From: Fulvivirga lutimaris
GTDB taxonomy: Bacteria; Bacteroidota; Bacteroidia; Cytophagales; Cyclobacteriaceae
Length of the DNA: 56,749 nucleotides
Assembly: GCF_009711525.1 (NCBI RefSeq)
Contig: NZ_SMLV01000428.1
Location: 1 to 56,749, forward strand
Reading direction: 5' to 3'
Both the position numbers and the translations under genes were made by a program. The notes under the pieces were generated by a model. The model saw only the letters and a list, made by a program, of their open reading frames with translations, did no database searches and was not told the DNA's origin. Shown piece after piece: positions 37,716-47,611 of the stretch. The first letter of the stretch is position 1. Every line of letters starts with the position of its first letter.

Positions 37716-39517
37716 TATAGAAACTCCCCTTTTTTAACATATTCTTCGATATGAGGCCTTTCCGTTCCTCCTAACAGATATTTCTCTATCATCAAACTAG
37801 CGATAGAAGCTGCTGCCCTTGCCCCCTGTCCCGCATCTTCTACATACACTGATACAGCTATTTTAGGATTGTCTTTTGGTGCAAAAGCTATAAAAACTGA
37901 ATGGTCAGGCATAGGGTCATTTTGCACCGTTCCTGTCTTGCCACAAACTTCAATATCTTTAAGCTTTGCTCTATACTGGCCGGTACCAGATTCAACCACA
38001 TTAGCCATAGCTTCAACTGCTATGTCAAAATATTTTGAATCTACTGTTGTGAAGTGCTTTTCGGTATATTGGGGCAATGGTTGACCAGAGTCACCAATTG
38101 ATTTCACCAAATGTGGAATGTAATAATAACCTCTATTTGCCACTATAGCAGCAAAGTTTGCCATTTGAATAGGCACGACAAGGTTTTCTCCTTCACCAAT
38201 AGCAATTGAATATATGTTAGAATATTTCCAAGGGCGATTGTCATAGGCCCGATCGTAATAGGCAACACTAGGCACTAAGCCAGTTTTCTCATTGGGCAAG
38301 TCTATTCCCAATGGACTTCCTAACCCAAAACTTTTAACATGCTGATTCCATCCCTCAAGACCAAGCCTTGTGTCTTCAAATGGACTTTCTGAGATACCTC
38401 GATTTACCACCCTTTTCATTACATTATAAAAATATGGGTTACAAGAATTTGTGATTGCGCCAATAAGTGTTTCTCCCGGACCATGATAATGACATTTCAT
38501 GGGCACCATTATGCAGGGTATATAGGTTTGTCTAGTAATTACGCCTTCCTGAAGGGCTACCAGCGCCTGAATAATTTTAAATATAGATCCTGGACGATAC
38601 TGAGCCATCAATGGTCTATTAAATAAAGGTTTTGCAGTGTCTGCACTAATAAGAGAGAAGTTCTGGCTGTAGTCCTTACCTGTTAACAGATTTGGATCAT
38701 ATGACGGACCCGATACGAGCGAAAGTATTTCTCCTGAAGATGGTTCTATGGCTACAATACTACCCGACTTGCCAGCCATCAATGATTCTCCATATTCCTG
38801 AAGGGTAAGATCAATTGTTGAAACTAGATTTTGACCAGGAACTGAAAGTGTATCGTATTTCCCTTCATCAAAAACACCCTTTTCTACACCTCTAACATTT
38901 TTAATAACATAATGCACGCCCCTCTTTCCACGGAGTTGCTTTTCGTAAAATGACTCAAGTCCACTTTGTCCGATATAGTCACCTTGTCTATAGTAGTCAA
39001 TGGTGTCACGCTCGAGCTGTCGCTTGCTCACTTCACTTACATAGCCTAAGGCATTGGCTAAAACCGGACTGGCATACGACCGCGTTGTTCTTGCCTGGAT
39101 ATCAAACCCTTGAAAATCAACCAGATAGTCCTGTACTTTTGCCAAGTCCTTATTTGACAGCTGCTTGATAAAAATAGATGGCTGTACGTAAGAAAATTTC
39201 TTAGCCATTTCTAATTTCTCAACAAACTCCTGTCTTGTTATTTGAAAGAGCTCACAAAATTTGGTGGTATCTATTTTCTTAACATCCTTAGGAATGACGG
39301 TAAGGTTATACTGAGGAGTATTGAATACTATTAAATCGCCATTACGATCATATATAAGGCCTCGATATGGATATTCTATAACCTCATGAATGATGTTGCT
39401 ATTTGCAGCTTGTGCATATTTTGAGTCAAGAACCTGAATCGAAAATAGCTTTATCAGGAATGTGGCTGCCACCACAATTACAATTAACTGAATTATATTT
39501 TTCCTGGTATCGTCCAC
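37712..39517 (-). CDS. mrdA: penicillin-binding protein 2 (elongation transpeptidase)
   Basis: PBP2 crosslinks peptidoglycan during side-wall growth. The 601-residue protein has an N-terminal signal anchor (about 10-28), a PBP dimerisation domain (about 50-220) and a transpeptidase domain with the S-x-x-K motif at 311-314, S-x-N at 358-360 and K-T-G at 527-529. The start is GTG at 39517, overlapping the mreD TAG by one base. It contains a CxxxxxxxCxxH-like insertion (CIMVPMKCHYHG, about 335-346) next to the active site, as seen in Bacteroidota PBP2 from memory. Confidence 0.97.
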   Translation of the reverse strand: MDDTRKNIIQLIVIVVAATFLIKLFSIQVLDSKYAQAANSNIIHEVIEYPYRGLIYDRNGDLIVFNTPQYNLTVIPKDVKKIDTTKFCELFQITRQEFVEKLEMAKKFSYVQPSIFIKQLSNKDLAKVQDYLVDFQGFDIQARTTRSYASPVLANALGYVSEVSKRQLERDTIDYYRQGDYIGQSGLESFYEKQLRGKRGVHYVIKNVRGVEKGVFDEGKYDTLSVPGQNLVSTIDLTLQEYGESLMAGKSGSIVAIEPSSGEILSLVSGPSYDPNLLTGKDYSQNFSLISADTAKPLFNRPLMAQYRPGSIFKIIQALVALQEGVITRQTYIPCIMVPMKCHYHGPGETLIGAITNSCNPYFYNVMKRVVNRGISESPFEDTRLGLEGWNQHVKSFGLGSPLGIDLPNEKTGLVPSVAYYDRAYDNRPWKYSNIYSIAIGEGENLVVPIQMANFAAIVANRGYYYIPHLVKSIGDSGQPLPQYTEKHFTTVDSKYFDIAVEAMANVVESGTGQYRAKLKDIEVCGKTGTVQNDPMPDHSVFIAFAPKDNPKIAVSVYVEDAGQGARAAASIASLMIEKYLLGGTERPHIEEYVKKGEFLY

Positions 39518-40035
39518 TATGAACGCTTTCTTTTATAAAATATAAATTGAACTATTAAAATTACGACCATTGTGAAAATGGTACTTAGCATGGACTTCCA
39601 CAAGGTAAAGCCAAACAGCCCAAACCCAAATGCCTCAACAAAAAACAGAATTAAATGATGAACGAGCACAAGTGGCAATGCATATCCAAAAAACCACTGC
39701 CATCCATTTAATTCAATGCTAGGCATTGCTCCTGAATCATACCCCCCCTGAGGTGTGATAAGATTCAACCAGTAGTTTCTTACGAACATTATAAACACAC
39801 AAGCGGATGCATGAATTCCCAAACTGTTGTAAAATATATCAACAGTAAAGCCCGTAACGAAACCCATCACCATCAAGGCCAGCACGCTCATGTCTACTGG
39901 TAGCAGAAGAATGAAAGCAACATATAAAAAGCAAAAAGCACTGTCAAAAAGAACCACGTTCTGCAAAATCATGCTCTGTAGCAAGATGTATGCAAAAAAT
40001 GAAATGACGTATATTATAATTTTGGAACTGCCCAT
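39517..40035 (-). CDS. mreD: rod shape-determining protein MreD
   Basis: The 172-residue inner-membrane protein has about five transmembrane helices and no catalytic motif, as expected for MreD. It overlaps mreC by one base (TAATG) and lies between mreC and mrdA, so context confirms the call although MreD sequences are poorly conserved. Confidence 0.92.
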   Translation of the reverse strand: MGSSKIIIYVISFFAYILLQSMILQNVVLFDSAFCFLYVAFILLLPVDMSVLALMVMGFVTGFTVDIFYNSLGIHASACVFIMFVRNYWLNLITPQGGYDSGAMPSIELNGWQWFFGYALPLVLVHHLILFFVEAFGFGLFGFTLWKSMLSTIFTMVVILIVQFIFYKRKRS

Positions 40036-40865
40036 TAATCTATTGTAATGCTCTCTACAGAGTCCTGTTCTATTTTGCTATTATTTTTTATTAAGTACAC
40101 ATATGATAAACTATTAAGATCGGTTGCAAGTTTAATCTTAACCTCATGAAAAAGTGCCTCATCACTAATCTCAAATGACTCAATAATACCTACAGGAATA
40201 TCTTCAGGAAATACTGCATTGTAACCCGATGTTACCACGGTATCACCAACCTGCATTTCAACATGACGAGGAAGATAAAGTAAAGTGGCGAATTGAGGAT
40301 CTACACCGTCCCATGAAGCAGTACAAAGATCACCAGTACGTTTTAGCTTTGATGAAATCAGAGCATTACCATGTAGTACAGAAGTAATAACACTAAAATT
40401 AGCCGATACATTTTTCACTTTTCCAACTACTCCATTCCCATCAACAACGGCCATTCCCGGTTCGATACCATATTTAGCACCTTTGTTGACGGTGATGTAA
40501 TTATCGAATCTGCGGGTAGAGTTATTAATGACTTTTGCACTAATAAACTCATAGCGATTCATTAAATCCGAATCTCTGTTTTGCCTTACATTGAGATTGT
40601 AGAGGCTTTGATTGAATTGCTCAATCTGCTCTTTGAGTAATGCATTTTCTGCGGATAGCTTTTGATTAACCTCCGCAAGATTAAAGTAATCGCTTATTCC
40701 TCCTGAAGTAGAAAGTAAATTGGCAGATATACGATTTGAAGAGTTAAAATATTTAGCTGACTGATAAGTATTATTCTGAACTATTAACCAAATGCATAGA
40801 ATTTCCAAAAAAAGGAATGTCAATAACGCACGGTATTTATATAAAAACAGAAATAATCTTTGCAT
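40035..40865 (-). CDS. mreC: rod shape-determining protein MreC
   Basis: The 276-residue bitopic protein has one transmembrane helix (about 12-30), a coiled coil (about 62-92), and two periplasmic beta domains with VNKGAKYGIEPGMAVVDGNGVVGKVKNVS and GDTVVTSGYNAVFPEDIPVG. It links MreB to PBP2 and MreD. It follows mreB by 41 bases. Confidence 0.96.
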   Translation of the reverse strand: MQRLFLFLYKYRALLTFLFLEILCIWLIVQNNTYQSAKYFNSSNRISANLLSTSGGISDYFNLAEVNQKLSAENALLKEQIEQFNQSLYNLNVRQNRDSDLMNRYEFISAKVINNSTRRFDNYITVNKGAKYGIEPGMAVVDGNGVVGKVKNVSANFSVITSVLHGNALISSKLKRTGDLCTASWDGVDPQFATLLYLPRHVEMQVGDTVVTSGYNAVFPEDIPVGIIESFEISDEALFHEVKIKLATDLNSLSYVYLIKNNSKIEQDSVESITID

Positions 40866-40906
40866 CCACCGAAGTTGATTTAAAGGTTAAAAAATGGCAA
40901 AAGCAA

Positions 40907-41932
40907 CTATATCATCAAGACGGCCTTGTAAGCATTGAGATTTTTCAATGCAAAGCCTGTACCTCTAACCACTGCTCTCAATGGATCTTCAGCAATGTGT
41001 ATTGGGAGTTTCGTTTTAAGTGCTAGTCTTTTGTCCAAGCCTCTAAGCAAAGCACCACCGCCAGTTAAATGTATACCATTATCATAAATATCTGCCGACA
41101 ATTCGGGAGGTGATATCTCCAATGCTTTTAATACAGCTTCTTCAATTTTAGAAACTGATTTATCAAGTGCAAAAGCAATTTCTGAGTATGAAATCTTGAT
41201 TACTTTAGGAATACCTGTCATCAAATCACGGCCTCTGATCTCATAATCTTCAGGTCCATCATCCAATTCCGTTAAAGCAGACCCGACTTCAATTTTTACT
41301 TTTTCAGCAGAACGCTCACCTATCAATAGGTTATGCTGTCTTCTCATGTAATCAAGAATATCCCTGTTAAAGGTATCTCCGGCAACTCTTATTGACTGAT
41401 CGCAAACAATACCTGATAGTGCTATAACTGCAATTTCCGTTGTTCCTCCACCTATGTCAACAATCATAGATCCGATAGGCTGCTCAATGTCAATTCCGAT
41501 ACCAATAGCTGCTGCAATTGGTTCATGAATCATATAAACCTCTTTAGCGCCAGCGTGCTCTGCAGAGTCACGCACCGCTCTTTTTTCAACCTCAGTAATA
41601 CCAGAAGGGATACAGATTACCATTCTATGGGATGAAGGGAAAAATCTTTTGCCGGTATCGATCATTTTAATCATACCTCTGATCATATGCTCAGCTGCAT
41701 GGAAATCAGCAATCACACCATCTTTTAGTGGTCTGATAGTTTTTATATTATCATGGGTTTTCTCATGCATCTGCATTGCCTCCCTGCCAATAGCCAACAC
41801 CTTGTTGGTGTTTTTATCGATAGCAATAATGGACGGCTCGTCCACCACTATTTTATCTTTGTTAATAATAAGTGTGTTGGCAGTACCGAGGTCAATTGCA
41901 ATATCACTTGAAAAAAAATCGAACAATCCCAT
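40907..41932 (-). CDS. mreB: rod shape-determining protein MreB (actin homologue)
   Basis: MreB filaments guide the elongasome. The 341-residue protein has the phosphate-1 loop IAIDLGTANTLI, VCIPSGITEVEKRAVRDSA, HEPIAAAIGIGI, the phosphate-2 loop VDIGGGTTEIAVI, and adenosine-site LTGGGALLRGL. It is the first gene of mreB-mreC-mreD-mrdA-rodA. An 84-base gap separates it from purH. Confidence 0.98.
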   Translation of the reverse strand: MGLFDFFSSDIAIDLGTANTLIINKDKIVVDEPSIIAIDKNTNKVLAIGREAMQMHEKTHDNIKTIRPLKDGVIADFHAAEHMIRGMIKMIDTGKRFFPSSHRMVICIPSGITEVEKRAVRDSAEHAGAKEVYMIHEPIAAAIGIGIDIEQPIGSMIVDIGGGTTEIAVIALSGIVCDQSIRVAGDTFNRDILDYMRRQHNLLIGERSAEKVKIEVGSALTELDDGPEDYEIRGRDLMTGIPKVIKISYSEIAFALDKSVSKIEEAVLKALEISPPELSADIYDNGIHLTGGGALLRGLDKRLALKTKLPIHIAEDPLRAVVRGTGFALKNLNAYKAVLMI

Positions 41933-41965
41933 GTTATCCCTTAATCTAATTTGATGTAATCAATG

Positions 41966-41993
41966 AACGGAAATTTACAAAGAACTTTCCGTT
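41966..41993 (-). terminator. hairpin between purH and mreB
   Basis: AACGGAAA (41966-41973) and TTTCCGTT (41986-41993) form a perfect 8-base stem with a 12-base loop. It lies just after the purH stop (42017). No T-run follows on the minus strand, so it may be a weak or factor-dependent terminator or an mRNA stability element. Confidence 0.4.
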
Positions 41994-42016
41994 TAGAACC
42001 ACAAATAAAAACAATT

Positions 42017-43540
42017 TTAGTGTTTAAAATGGCGTACTCCTGTAAATACCATAGCCATGTTATTTTTATCGCAAAAATCAACCGAATCCTGATCCTTAAT
42101 TGACCCTCCCGGCTGAACCACTGCTTCAATACCTTCTTCACTTGCTATCTCTACACAATCAGGAAAAGGGAAGAAAGCATCAGAAGCCATGACAGCTCCA
42201 TTAAGATCAAACCCAAAGGCCTTAGCTTTGTGAATGGCCTGCTTTAAGGCGTCAACTCTTGAAGTCTGACCAACACCACTAGAAAGCAACTGACCTTCCT
42301 TAGCTAGCACAATTGTATTTGATTTTGTGTGTTTGGCGATTTTACTAGCAAAAACTAGTGCTCTTTTCTCACTATCAGTAGGTTGACGTTTAGTCACTGG
42401 CTTTAAGTCTTCAAAACTATCTGTCTTCAAGTCTCTATCCTGTTCAATAACACCATTCAAAAGGTTCTTAAACATTTTAGTTGAAGTCAACTTATGGTTT
42501 TGCTTCAATAAAATTCTGTTCTTCTTACCTTTTAGAAGATCCAAGGCATCCTGATCAAACTCAGGAGCTATCAATACTTCAAAGAATAAGCTGTGCATCT
42601 CCTCTGCAGCAGCAAGGTCAACTTTCTTGTTAGTGATTAATACACCTCCAAATGCTGAAACAGTATCAGCAGCAAATGCTTTTTGATAAGCTTCTTTTAC
42701 TGAAGCTCCCGTAGCCACACCGCAAGCATTCGTATGCTTTAAAATCGCAAAGGCTGTTTCGTCAAACTCTTCGATAATAGAAACAGCAGCGTCTATATCA
42801 ACAAGGTTGTTGTATGACATTTCCTTTCCATTCAACTGCTCTAGCATTTCAGATAGGTTGCCATAGAATGTGCCTTGCTGATGAGGGTTTTCACCATATC
42901 GCAAGGTATTGCCTTGTCTTACACTCTGTTTGAATGAAGTAATATTTTCAGTTTGGTTGAAATAATTGAAAATTGCTGTGTCATAGTTTGAGCTAATGTC
43001 AAACGCTTTGGTAGCAAAATTTCTTCTATCATTAATATCAGTTGCTCCATTTTTATCAGCAAGAAGTTGCTCAACGTCAGCATACTGCTCTCTTGATGAA
43101 ACTATTAGAACATCTTTAAAATTTTTAGCAGCAGCTCTTATCAATGAAATACCACCAATGTCTATTTTCTCAATAATATCAGCTTCGCTTGCACCAGATG
43201 CTACAGTTTCCTCGAAAGGGTAGAGATCAACAATAACAAGGTCAATGCTTGGGATATTATATTGAGCAGCAGTCTTCACATCATCTTCAAGCTCTCTTCT
43301 ATGCAAAATTCCTCCAAAAATAGCCGGGTGAAGAGTTTTAACTCTTCCTCCAAAAATTGAAGGGTAAGTTGTCATTTCTTCAACAGGTGTAACTGCTACA
43401 CCAAGGTCTTCAATAAACTTTTGAGTACCTCCAGTAGAGAATATTTGAACATTGTTTTTAGCCAATAACTTAACAATTGGCTCAAGGTTGTCCTTATAAT
43501 AAACAGATATAAGGGCTGACTTAATTTTAACTTCAGACAT
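42017..43540 (-). CDS. purH: bifunctional AICAR formyltransferase / IMP cyclohydrolase
   Basis: The enzyme does the last two steps to IMP. The 507-residue protein has the MGS-like IMP cyclohydrolase domain (about 1-145, STGGTQKFIEDLGVAV, GGRVKTLHPAIFGGIL) and the formyltransferase domain with LRYGENPHQQGTFYG and ILKHTNACGVA, including the catalytic Lys-His region. The SDAFFPFPDCVE block and VQPGGSIKDQDSVDFCDK end are complete. Confidence 0.98.
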   Translation of the reverse strand: MSEVKIKSALISVYYKDNLEPIVKLLAKNNVQIFSTGGTQKFIEDLGVAVTPVEEMTTYPSIFGGRVKTLHPAIFGGILHRRELEDDVKTAAQYNIPSIDLVIVDLYPFEETVASGASEADIIEKIDIGGISLIRAAAKNFKDVLIVSSREQYADVEQLLADKNGATDINDRRNFATKAFDISSNYDTAIFNYFNQTENITSFKQSVRQGNTLRYGENPHQQGTFYGNLSEMLEQLNGKEMSYNNLVDIDAAVSIIEEFDETAFAILKHTNACGVATGASVKEAYQKAFAADTVSAFGGVLITNKKVDLAAAEEMHSLFFEVLIAPEFDQDALDLLKGKKNRILLKQNHKLTSTKMFKNLLNGVIEQDRDLKTDSFEDLKPVTKRQPTDSEKRALVFASKIAKHTKSNTIVLAKEGQLLSSGVGQTSRVDALKQAIHKAKAFGFDLNGAVMASDAFFPFPDCVEIASEEGIEAVVQPGGSIKDQDSVDFCDKNNMAMVFTGVRHFKH

Positions 43541-43587
43541 TGTAGTGGTATTATGTTTGACCTGCTGGTCGGAATTTTTTAAAGCCG

Positions 43588-43595
43588 CAAAGCTA
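43588..43595 (-). promoter_or_regulatory. possible -7 element of purH
   Basis: The minus strand reads TAGCTTTG, a TAnnTTTG match, 48 bases before the purH ATG and at the very end of purN. No good -33 TTG was found. A short GACC/GGTC hairpin lies in the predicted leader. Confidence 0.3.
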
Positions 43596-44174
43596 GGAAT
43601 TTTTGAGTGACTTTAGTATCACCTCTTCAATTACATTTGGGTAGTGTTGGTACTCCAGCGCATGCACTTTTTCAGCAATCGTTTGAGGAGTATCATTTTC
43701 GACTACTTCGCACTTACTCTGAAAAATAATATTACCCTCATCGTAATGTTCATTTACATAATGAATGGTAATTCCAGTTTCTTTTACACCAGCTTGCTTC
43801 ACGGCATTATGCACATGATCACCATACATACCTTTGCCACCAAATTTTGGTAATAAGGCCGGATGAATATTCACAATCTTATTAGGATAAGCTTCAACCA
43901 AATATCCGGGAACCAGCCACATAAACCCTGCTAAAACAACAAAGTCAATATTGTTATTCTTCAGCACATCGACAACATCTGTAGATTTATAAAAAGTCTC
44001 TCTGTTAAAGATATGAGAAGGTATATCGAGTTTCTCTGCTCTTTCTAAAACAAAAGCTGTAGGGTTGTTAGTCAAAATAAGAGATACTCTTATGTCTGAC
44101 GATCCTTGAAAATGCTCTGCTATTTTTTGTGCATTAGAACCGCTACCGGAAGCAAATATTGCTATGTTGATCAA
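43593..44174 (-). CDS. purN: phosphoribosylglycinamide formyltransferase
   Basis: PurN formylates GAR with 10-formyl-THF in purine synthesis. The protein has IAIFASGSGSNAQKIAEHF (phosphate loop), GFMWLVPG, the catalytic NIHPALLPKFGGKGMYG with His, and VNEHYDEGNIIFQ with the catalytic Asp. The start is TTG at 44174 (about 193 residues), which gives the family N-terminus. A further TTG at 44213 would overlap the UbiA stop and add 13 unconserved residues; no in-frame ATG exists upstream of the phosphate loop. It probably shares a transcript with the UbiA gene, and purH follows. Confidence 0.95.
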   Translation of the reverse strand: MINIAIFASGSGSNAQKIAEHFQGSSDIRVSLILTNNPTAFVLERAEKLDIPSHIFNRETFYKSTDVVDVLKNNNIDFVVLAGFMWLVPGYLVEAYPNKIVNIHPALLPKFGGKGMYGDHVHNAVKQAGVKETGITIHYVNEHYDEGNIIFQSKCEVVENDTPQTIAEKVHALEYQHYPNVIEEVILKSLKNS

Positions 44175-44184
44175 ACTGTTTTTA

Positions 44185-45051
44185 TTAAAAGAAAACCATT
44201 GTACAAATGCCAAAAAGCATCACAAACTTACAGTAATTGCTTAAGAAATTGTATTCTGATATTTTATCAGCCCGGTATAACTTCAAGGTTAAGTAGCCAA
44301 TCGGTATTATCAGACCGAGACATAAGTAGGTCATTGCAACTCCAACTAGCAAATAGGCCAAAGTGCATAAGCCAATTAAAAAAAGATAAGATAGCACGTA
44401 AATAAAATTCTTGGTCTTTCTCACACCATATACAACTGGCAATGTCTTACAGCCAAAAGTGGAGTCGCCTTTAAGATCTTCAATGTCTTTTATTATTTCT
44501 CTAATGAGTGTAAATACAAAGGCAAACAGAGAGTAAGCCATAATAAGAATATTATCAGGCTCAAAAAATAGACCTATAATTAGAATAGATAAACCTGTAA
44601 GTAGCGCCACCGATAGATTGCCAAGGAAGGCAATTCTTTTAAGCTGATTAGAATAAAGCCATAGCACAAAGGCACAAAGGAAATTTAGGGCAGCTAGTTT
44701 CCAAGATAGGTATAATCCAATGCCTATACCAACAAAATTCAGTATGGTATGAGCAATCATTGCCACTCTACGTTTCAAAATCCTGCCCACAACTACCCTT
44801 TTGGGCTTATTAATTAGATCAATTTTAACATCATAATAGTCATTGATAATATAGCCTGCTGCTGCAATAATGATAGTGGAGAATGAAAGAAGTGCCATCT
44901 CTTTCGAGAAAACCAACGATCTATTGCTTAGTAGAAAATAAGCAGTAAAATACTGCGCCAAGGCAATGATCAGGAGATTCCAAAATCTGGTAAGTTGGAT
45001 AAATCCTGATATAGAAAAGTTGGCAGGTTTGGAATGAGTTTCTGAAACCAT
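44185..45051 (-). CDS. UbiA-family membrane prenyltransferase
   Basis: The 288-residue protein has about eight transmembrane helices and both Asp-rich motifs of UbiA enzymes: NDYYDVKID at 70-78 and the second KDIEDLKGD at 188-196. These bind Mg and the prenyl diphosphate. The first motif resembles that of geranylgeranylglycerol-phosphate transferases and chlorophyll/haem O synthase relatives often annotated as GGGP synthase in Bacteroidota. It is not MenA by motif (MenA usually has NDYFD with other context), but this is not decisive. The acceptor substrate is unknown. It sits 51 bases after the TonB receptor and 10 bases before purN. Confidence 0.88.
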   Translation of the reverse strand: MVSETHSKPANFSISGFIQLTRFWNLLIIALAQYFTAYFLLSNRSLVFSKEMALLSFSTIIIAAAGYIINDYYDVKIDLINKPKRVVVGRILKRRVAMIAHTILNFVGIGIGLYLSWKLAALNFLCAFVLWLYSNQLKRIAFLGNLSVALLTGLSILIIGLFFEPDNILIMAYSLFAFVFTLIREIIKDIEDLKGDSTFGCKTLPVVYGVRKTKNFIYVLSYLFLIGLCTLAYLLVGVAMTYLCLGLIIPIGYLTLKLYRADKISEYNFLSNYCKFVMLFGICTMVFF

Positions 45052-45102
45052 CAGGATCTAATTTTTTTCAAAATTAAACCCTGATGTTAACTAATACAAC
45101 TA

Positions 45103-47547
45103 TTAAAATTTAAGTGTCACAGTAGCTAGAAAGTTCGTTGGGGCCTGAGGGTAATAGTAGTTTTCTCTCACTACATAATCAGGGCCACCCTGGTAACCAA
45201 AAGTATAACCATTTGACACATACTCTTCATCAAGGATATTATTAATCAACAATGAAAATCTGAGCTCTCTAAGTTTTTCAGAGTAAATGCTGTAATCCAA
45301 CCTAATGTCATTTACAAAATAAGCATCAATCTTTCTTTTCTCATTAGAAGTATTGTCCAGATATTGCTTGCCTACATATTTTGATAAGAGCGCGACTTCG
45401 AAATTTCTGAAAGGTGAATAGGCCAGTTGAGAACCAGCTATTACGTTTGGAGAAAATGCGATGTCAGTATCCGAATATTCATTGGAAATGATATTATACT
45501 CGTCAAATGCAGGACCGTAATCATAAATTATCTCTGTAAATTTCTCAATCTTATTTCTGCTCAATGTGAGGTTAGCTGACCAGTTTAAATTATCTGATAG
45601 TTTAACACCACCTTCAAATTCAAGTCCGGCTCTATAGCTGGCAGGTACATTTGTACGTACTGAAGATCCCACATCATTTACTTCTCCAGTCAATATAAGC
45701 TGATCCTTATATCCCATATAGTAGAAGTTGACACCAATACTCTTGTTGGAATTGGTCATTCTATATCCTAGTTCCAAATTGTTTAATCGCTCAGCTTTCG
45801 GCTTAACATTAGAATCAATGAAGTCACTTCTTACCGGTTCTCGATTTCCCACTGCAAAAGAAGCATAGAGTGCATCATTTCCTGACAACTGGTAAAATGC
45901 TCCTAATTTAGGATTGAAGAAGTCAAAGTCCGCATTAATATCAATTGGCTGTAGGTCACTATCGACCCCCTGAGATTTGTACCCTATCTTTCTGTATTGA
46001 AGATCAAGAAAGACGTTCAATGGATCCGATATTTGATAGTAAGCCTTTATATAACTATTGAAATCATCTTTCACACCATTGCTTTCATAATAACGATCAC
46101 CAGCATCGAAACTAAAGGCAAAATCAGCCCAGATCAATTCACCAAAGTGATCACCATCATATCTGTTGGCAGCACCACCAAATATTAGTTTCAATGGACC
46201 TTCTTCATAGTTAAATGAATATGTAACTCCATAAAAATCGTTATCCAACCACCTCTTTCTAATCAAGTCAGTTGAAAAAACAGTATCCGCTCCTACAATT
46301 ACATTGTCCAAACCATAATCTTCAAAATCATCGTCATATCTATACTGTTCATAAAAACCTCTTCCATAAGTATAGTGGGTCGATACATTGAATGAAAACT
46401 TATCATTTACCTGGTGAGAAAGATGAAGTTGGTAATGATCTTGCTTATAATCATCTACTTCATTATCGTATAAATACCAATTAAAAGTACGGCCAGAATT
46501 ACGCATGTTTTGCGCTTGTGCAGCATTTAGGCCATTGTTAGCTATTACAGCTTCAATACCTTCGGCATCATTTTCTAACACCGCTTCAGGTGTGCCATAC
46601 CATGACTGATAAGTAACTTCAGCTCCTCCAAAGACCAAGGCTTTGAGCATAGTTTTTTTACCATAATAGCCTCCAGCAAAATAATAAGAAGTCAAATCTG
46701 ATGACGCTCTATCTATATATCCATCAGACTTGATTTTAGAAATTCTACCATCAATAGTCCAAAGGTTATTCAGTAAACCGGTACCAAAACCAATAGAGTG
46801 CCTTCTTGTATTGTAAGACCCAAATGTGTTAGTAACTACTCCGTGGGCTGCAGTTTCACGCCCATTAGTCTGAAGGTTGATTGAACCCCCAAAGGCACCG
46901 GCTCCATTGGTAGAAGTGCCTACACCACGCTGAATTTGGATATTATTGGTTGATGATGCTATATCAGGAATGTTAACCCAAAAAACTCCTTGTGATTCAC
47001 TATCATTAAGTGGAACACCATTGATAGTAACATTAACTCTTGTGGCATCACTGCCACGGATTCTAAGACCAGTATAACCAATGCCAGCACCAGCATCTGA
47101 TGTAGAAACTACAGAAGGAGTAAAGTTTAGAATAAACGGCAAATCCTGTCCTGAATTTTGTTTCTCTATTTTCTCTTTATTCAAAGAAGAAAAGGTTACC
47201 GGAGTTTCTGCACTGGCTCTGGTAGAAGAAACAATCACTTCATCGGTCATTAACGTGCCCGGTATTAGCTCAAGTACATCAGTCCTGCTTTCATTAATTT
47301 TAACATTCATGGCCAGGTCATCATAGCCAACAAAAGTTACTTTAATCGGGTAAGTCCCTTTAGAAAGGGATTCGAATTGTGCATTTCCATCATTGTCGGT
47401 AACGGAAATCTGATTGTTGAAGACAATGTTAGCTCCCGGCAGCGCCTGGCCGGTTTCAACATCCTTAACAGTGATACGATAGTTGAATTGTGCCAAAACA
47501 TTGGCGTGCAACAGTGTGAGTAAAACTACTCCGAGAATAATTCTCAT
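45103..47547 (-). CDS. TonB-dependent outer-membrane receptor under TPP riboswitch control
   Basis: The 814-residue receptor has a signal peptide (about 19 residues), a CarbopepD_reg-like domain (about 22-100, VKDVETGQALPGANIVF), a plug domain (about 115-225, with GLRIRGSDATRVNVTINGVPLND and GAGAFGGSINLQT), and a 22-strand barrel ending in the terminal Phe of TVTLKF. A TPP riboswitch and a terminator hairpin precede the gene, so expression should fall when thiamine pyrophosphate is ample. This supports uptake of thiamine or a thiamine precursor. No inner-membrane thiamine transporter (PnuT) or thi gene is adjacent. Substrate is inferred from the riboswitch, not from the protein. Confidence 0.93.
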   Translation of the reverse strand: MRIILGVVLLTLLHANVLAQFNYRITVKDVETGQALPGANIVFNNQISVTDNDGNAQFESLSKGTYPIKVTFVGYDDLAMNVKINESRTDVLELIPGTLMTDEVIVSSTRASAETPVTFSSLNKEKIEKQNSGQDLPFILNFTPSVVSTSDAGAGIGYTGLRIRGSDATRVNVTINGVPLNDSESQGVFWVNIPDIASSTNNIQIQRGVGTSTNGAGAFGGSINLQTNGRETAAHGVVTNTFGSYNTRRHSIGFGTGLLNNLWTIDGRISKIKSDGYIDRASSDLTSYYFAGGYYGKKTMLKALVFGGAEVTYQSWYGTPEAVLENDAEGIEAVIANNGLNAAQAQNMRNSGRTFNWYLYDNEVDDYKQDHYQLHLSHQVNDKFSFNVSTHYTYGRGFYEQYRYDDDFEDYGLDNVIVGADTVFSTDLIRKRWLDNDFYGVTYSFNYEEGPLKLIFGGAANRYDGDHFGELIWADFAFSFDAGDRYYESNGVKDDFNSYIKAYYQISDPLNVFLDLQYRKIGYKSQGVDSDLQPIDINADFDFFNPKLGAFYQLSGNDALYASFAVGNREPVRSDFIDSNVKPKAERLNNLELGYRMTNSNKSIGVNFYYMGYKDQLILTGEVNDVGSSVRTNVPASYRAGLEFEGGVKLSDNLNWSANLTLSRNKIEKFTEIIYDYGPAFDEYNIISNEYSDTDIAFSPNVIAGSQLAYSPFRNFEVALLSKYVGKQYLDNTSNEKRKIDAYFVNDIRLDYSIYSEKLRELRFSLLINNILDEEYVSNGYTFGYQGGPDYVVRENYYYPQAPTNFLATVTLKF

Positions 47548-47568
47548 GATTAAAAAAATTTTAAGTGT

Positions 47569-47598
47569 TAAAAAACAAAGGGAGAGGGGATTCCCTTT
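47569..47598 (-). terminator. expression-platform terminator of the TPP riboswitch
   Basis: AAAGGGA (47592-47598 on the complement) and TCCCTTT (47577-47583) form a perfect 7-base stem with an 8-base loop. A G and then six T residues follow on the minus strand. It lies between the aptamer and the receptor ATG, only 21 bases before the latter. Its C-rich loop could pair with the GGGAGG at the aptamer 3' end, giving an antiterminator when TPP is absent. Confidence 0.75.
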
Positions 47599-47611
47599 AA
47601 CAATTTAACAT

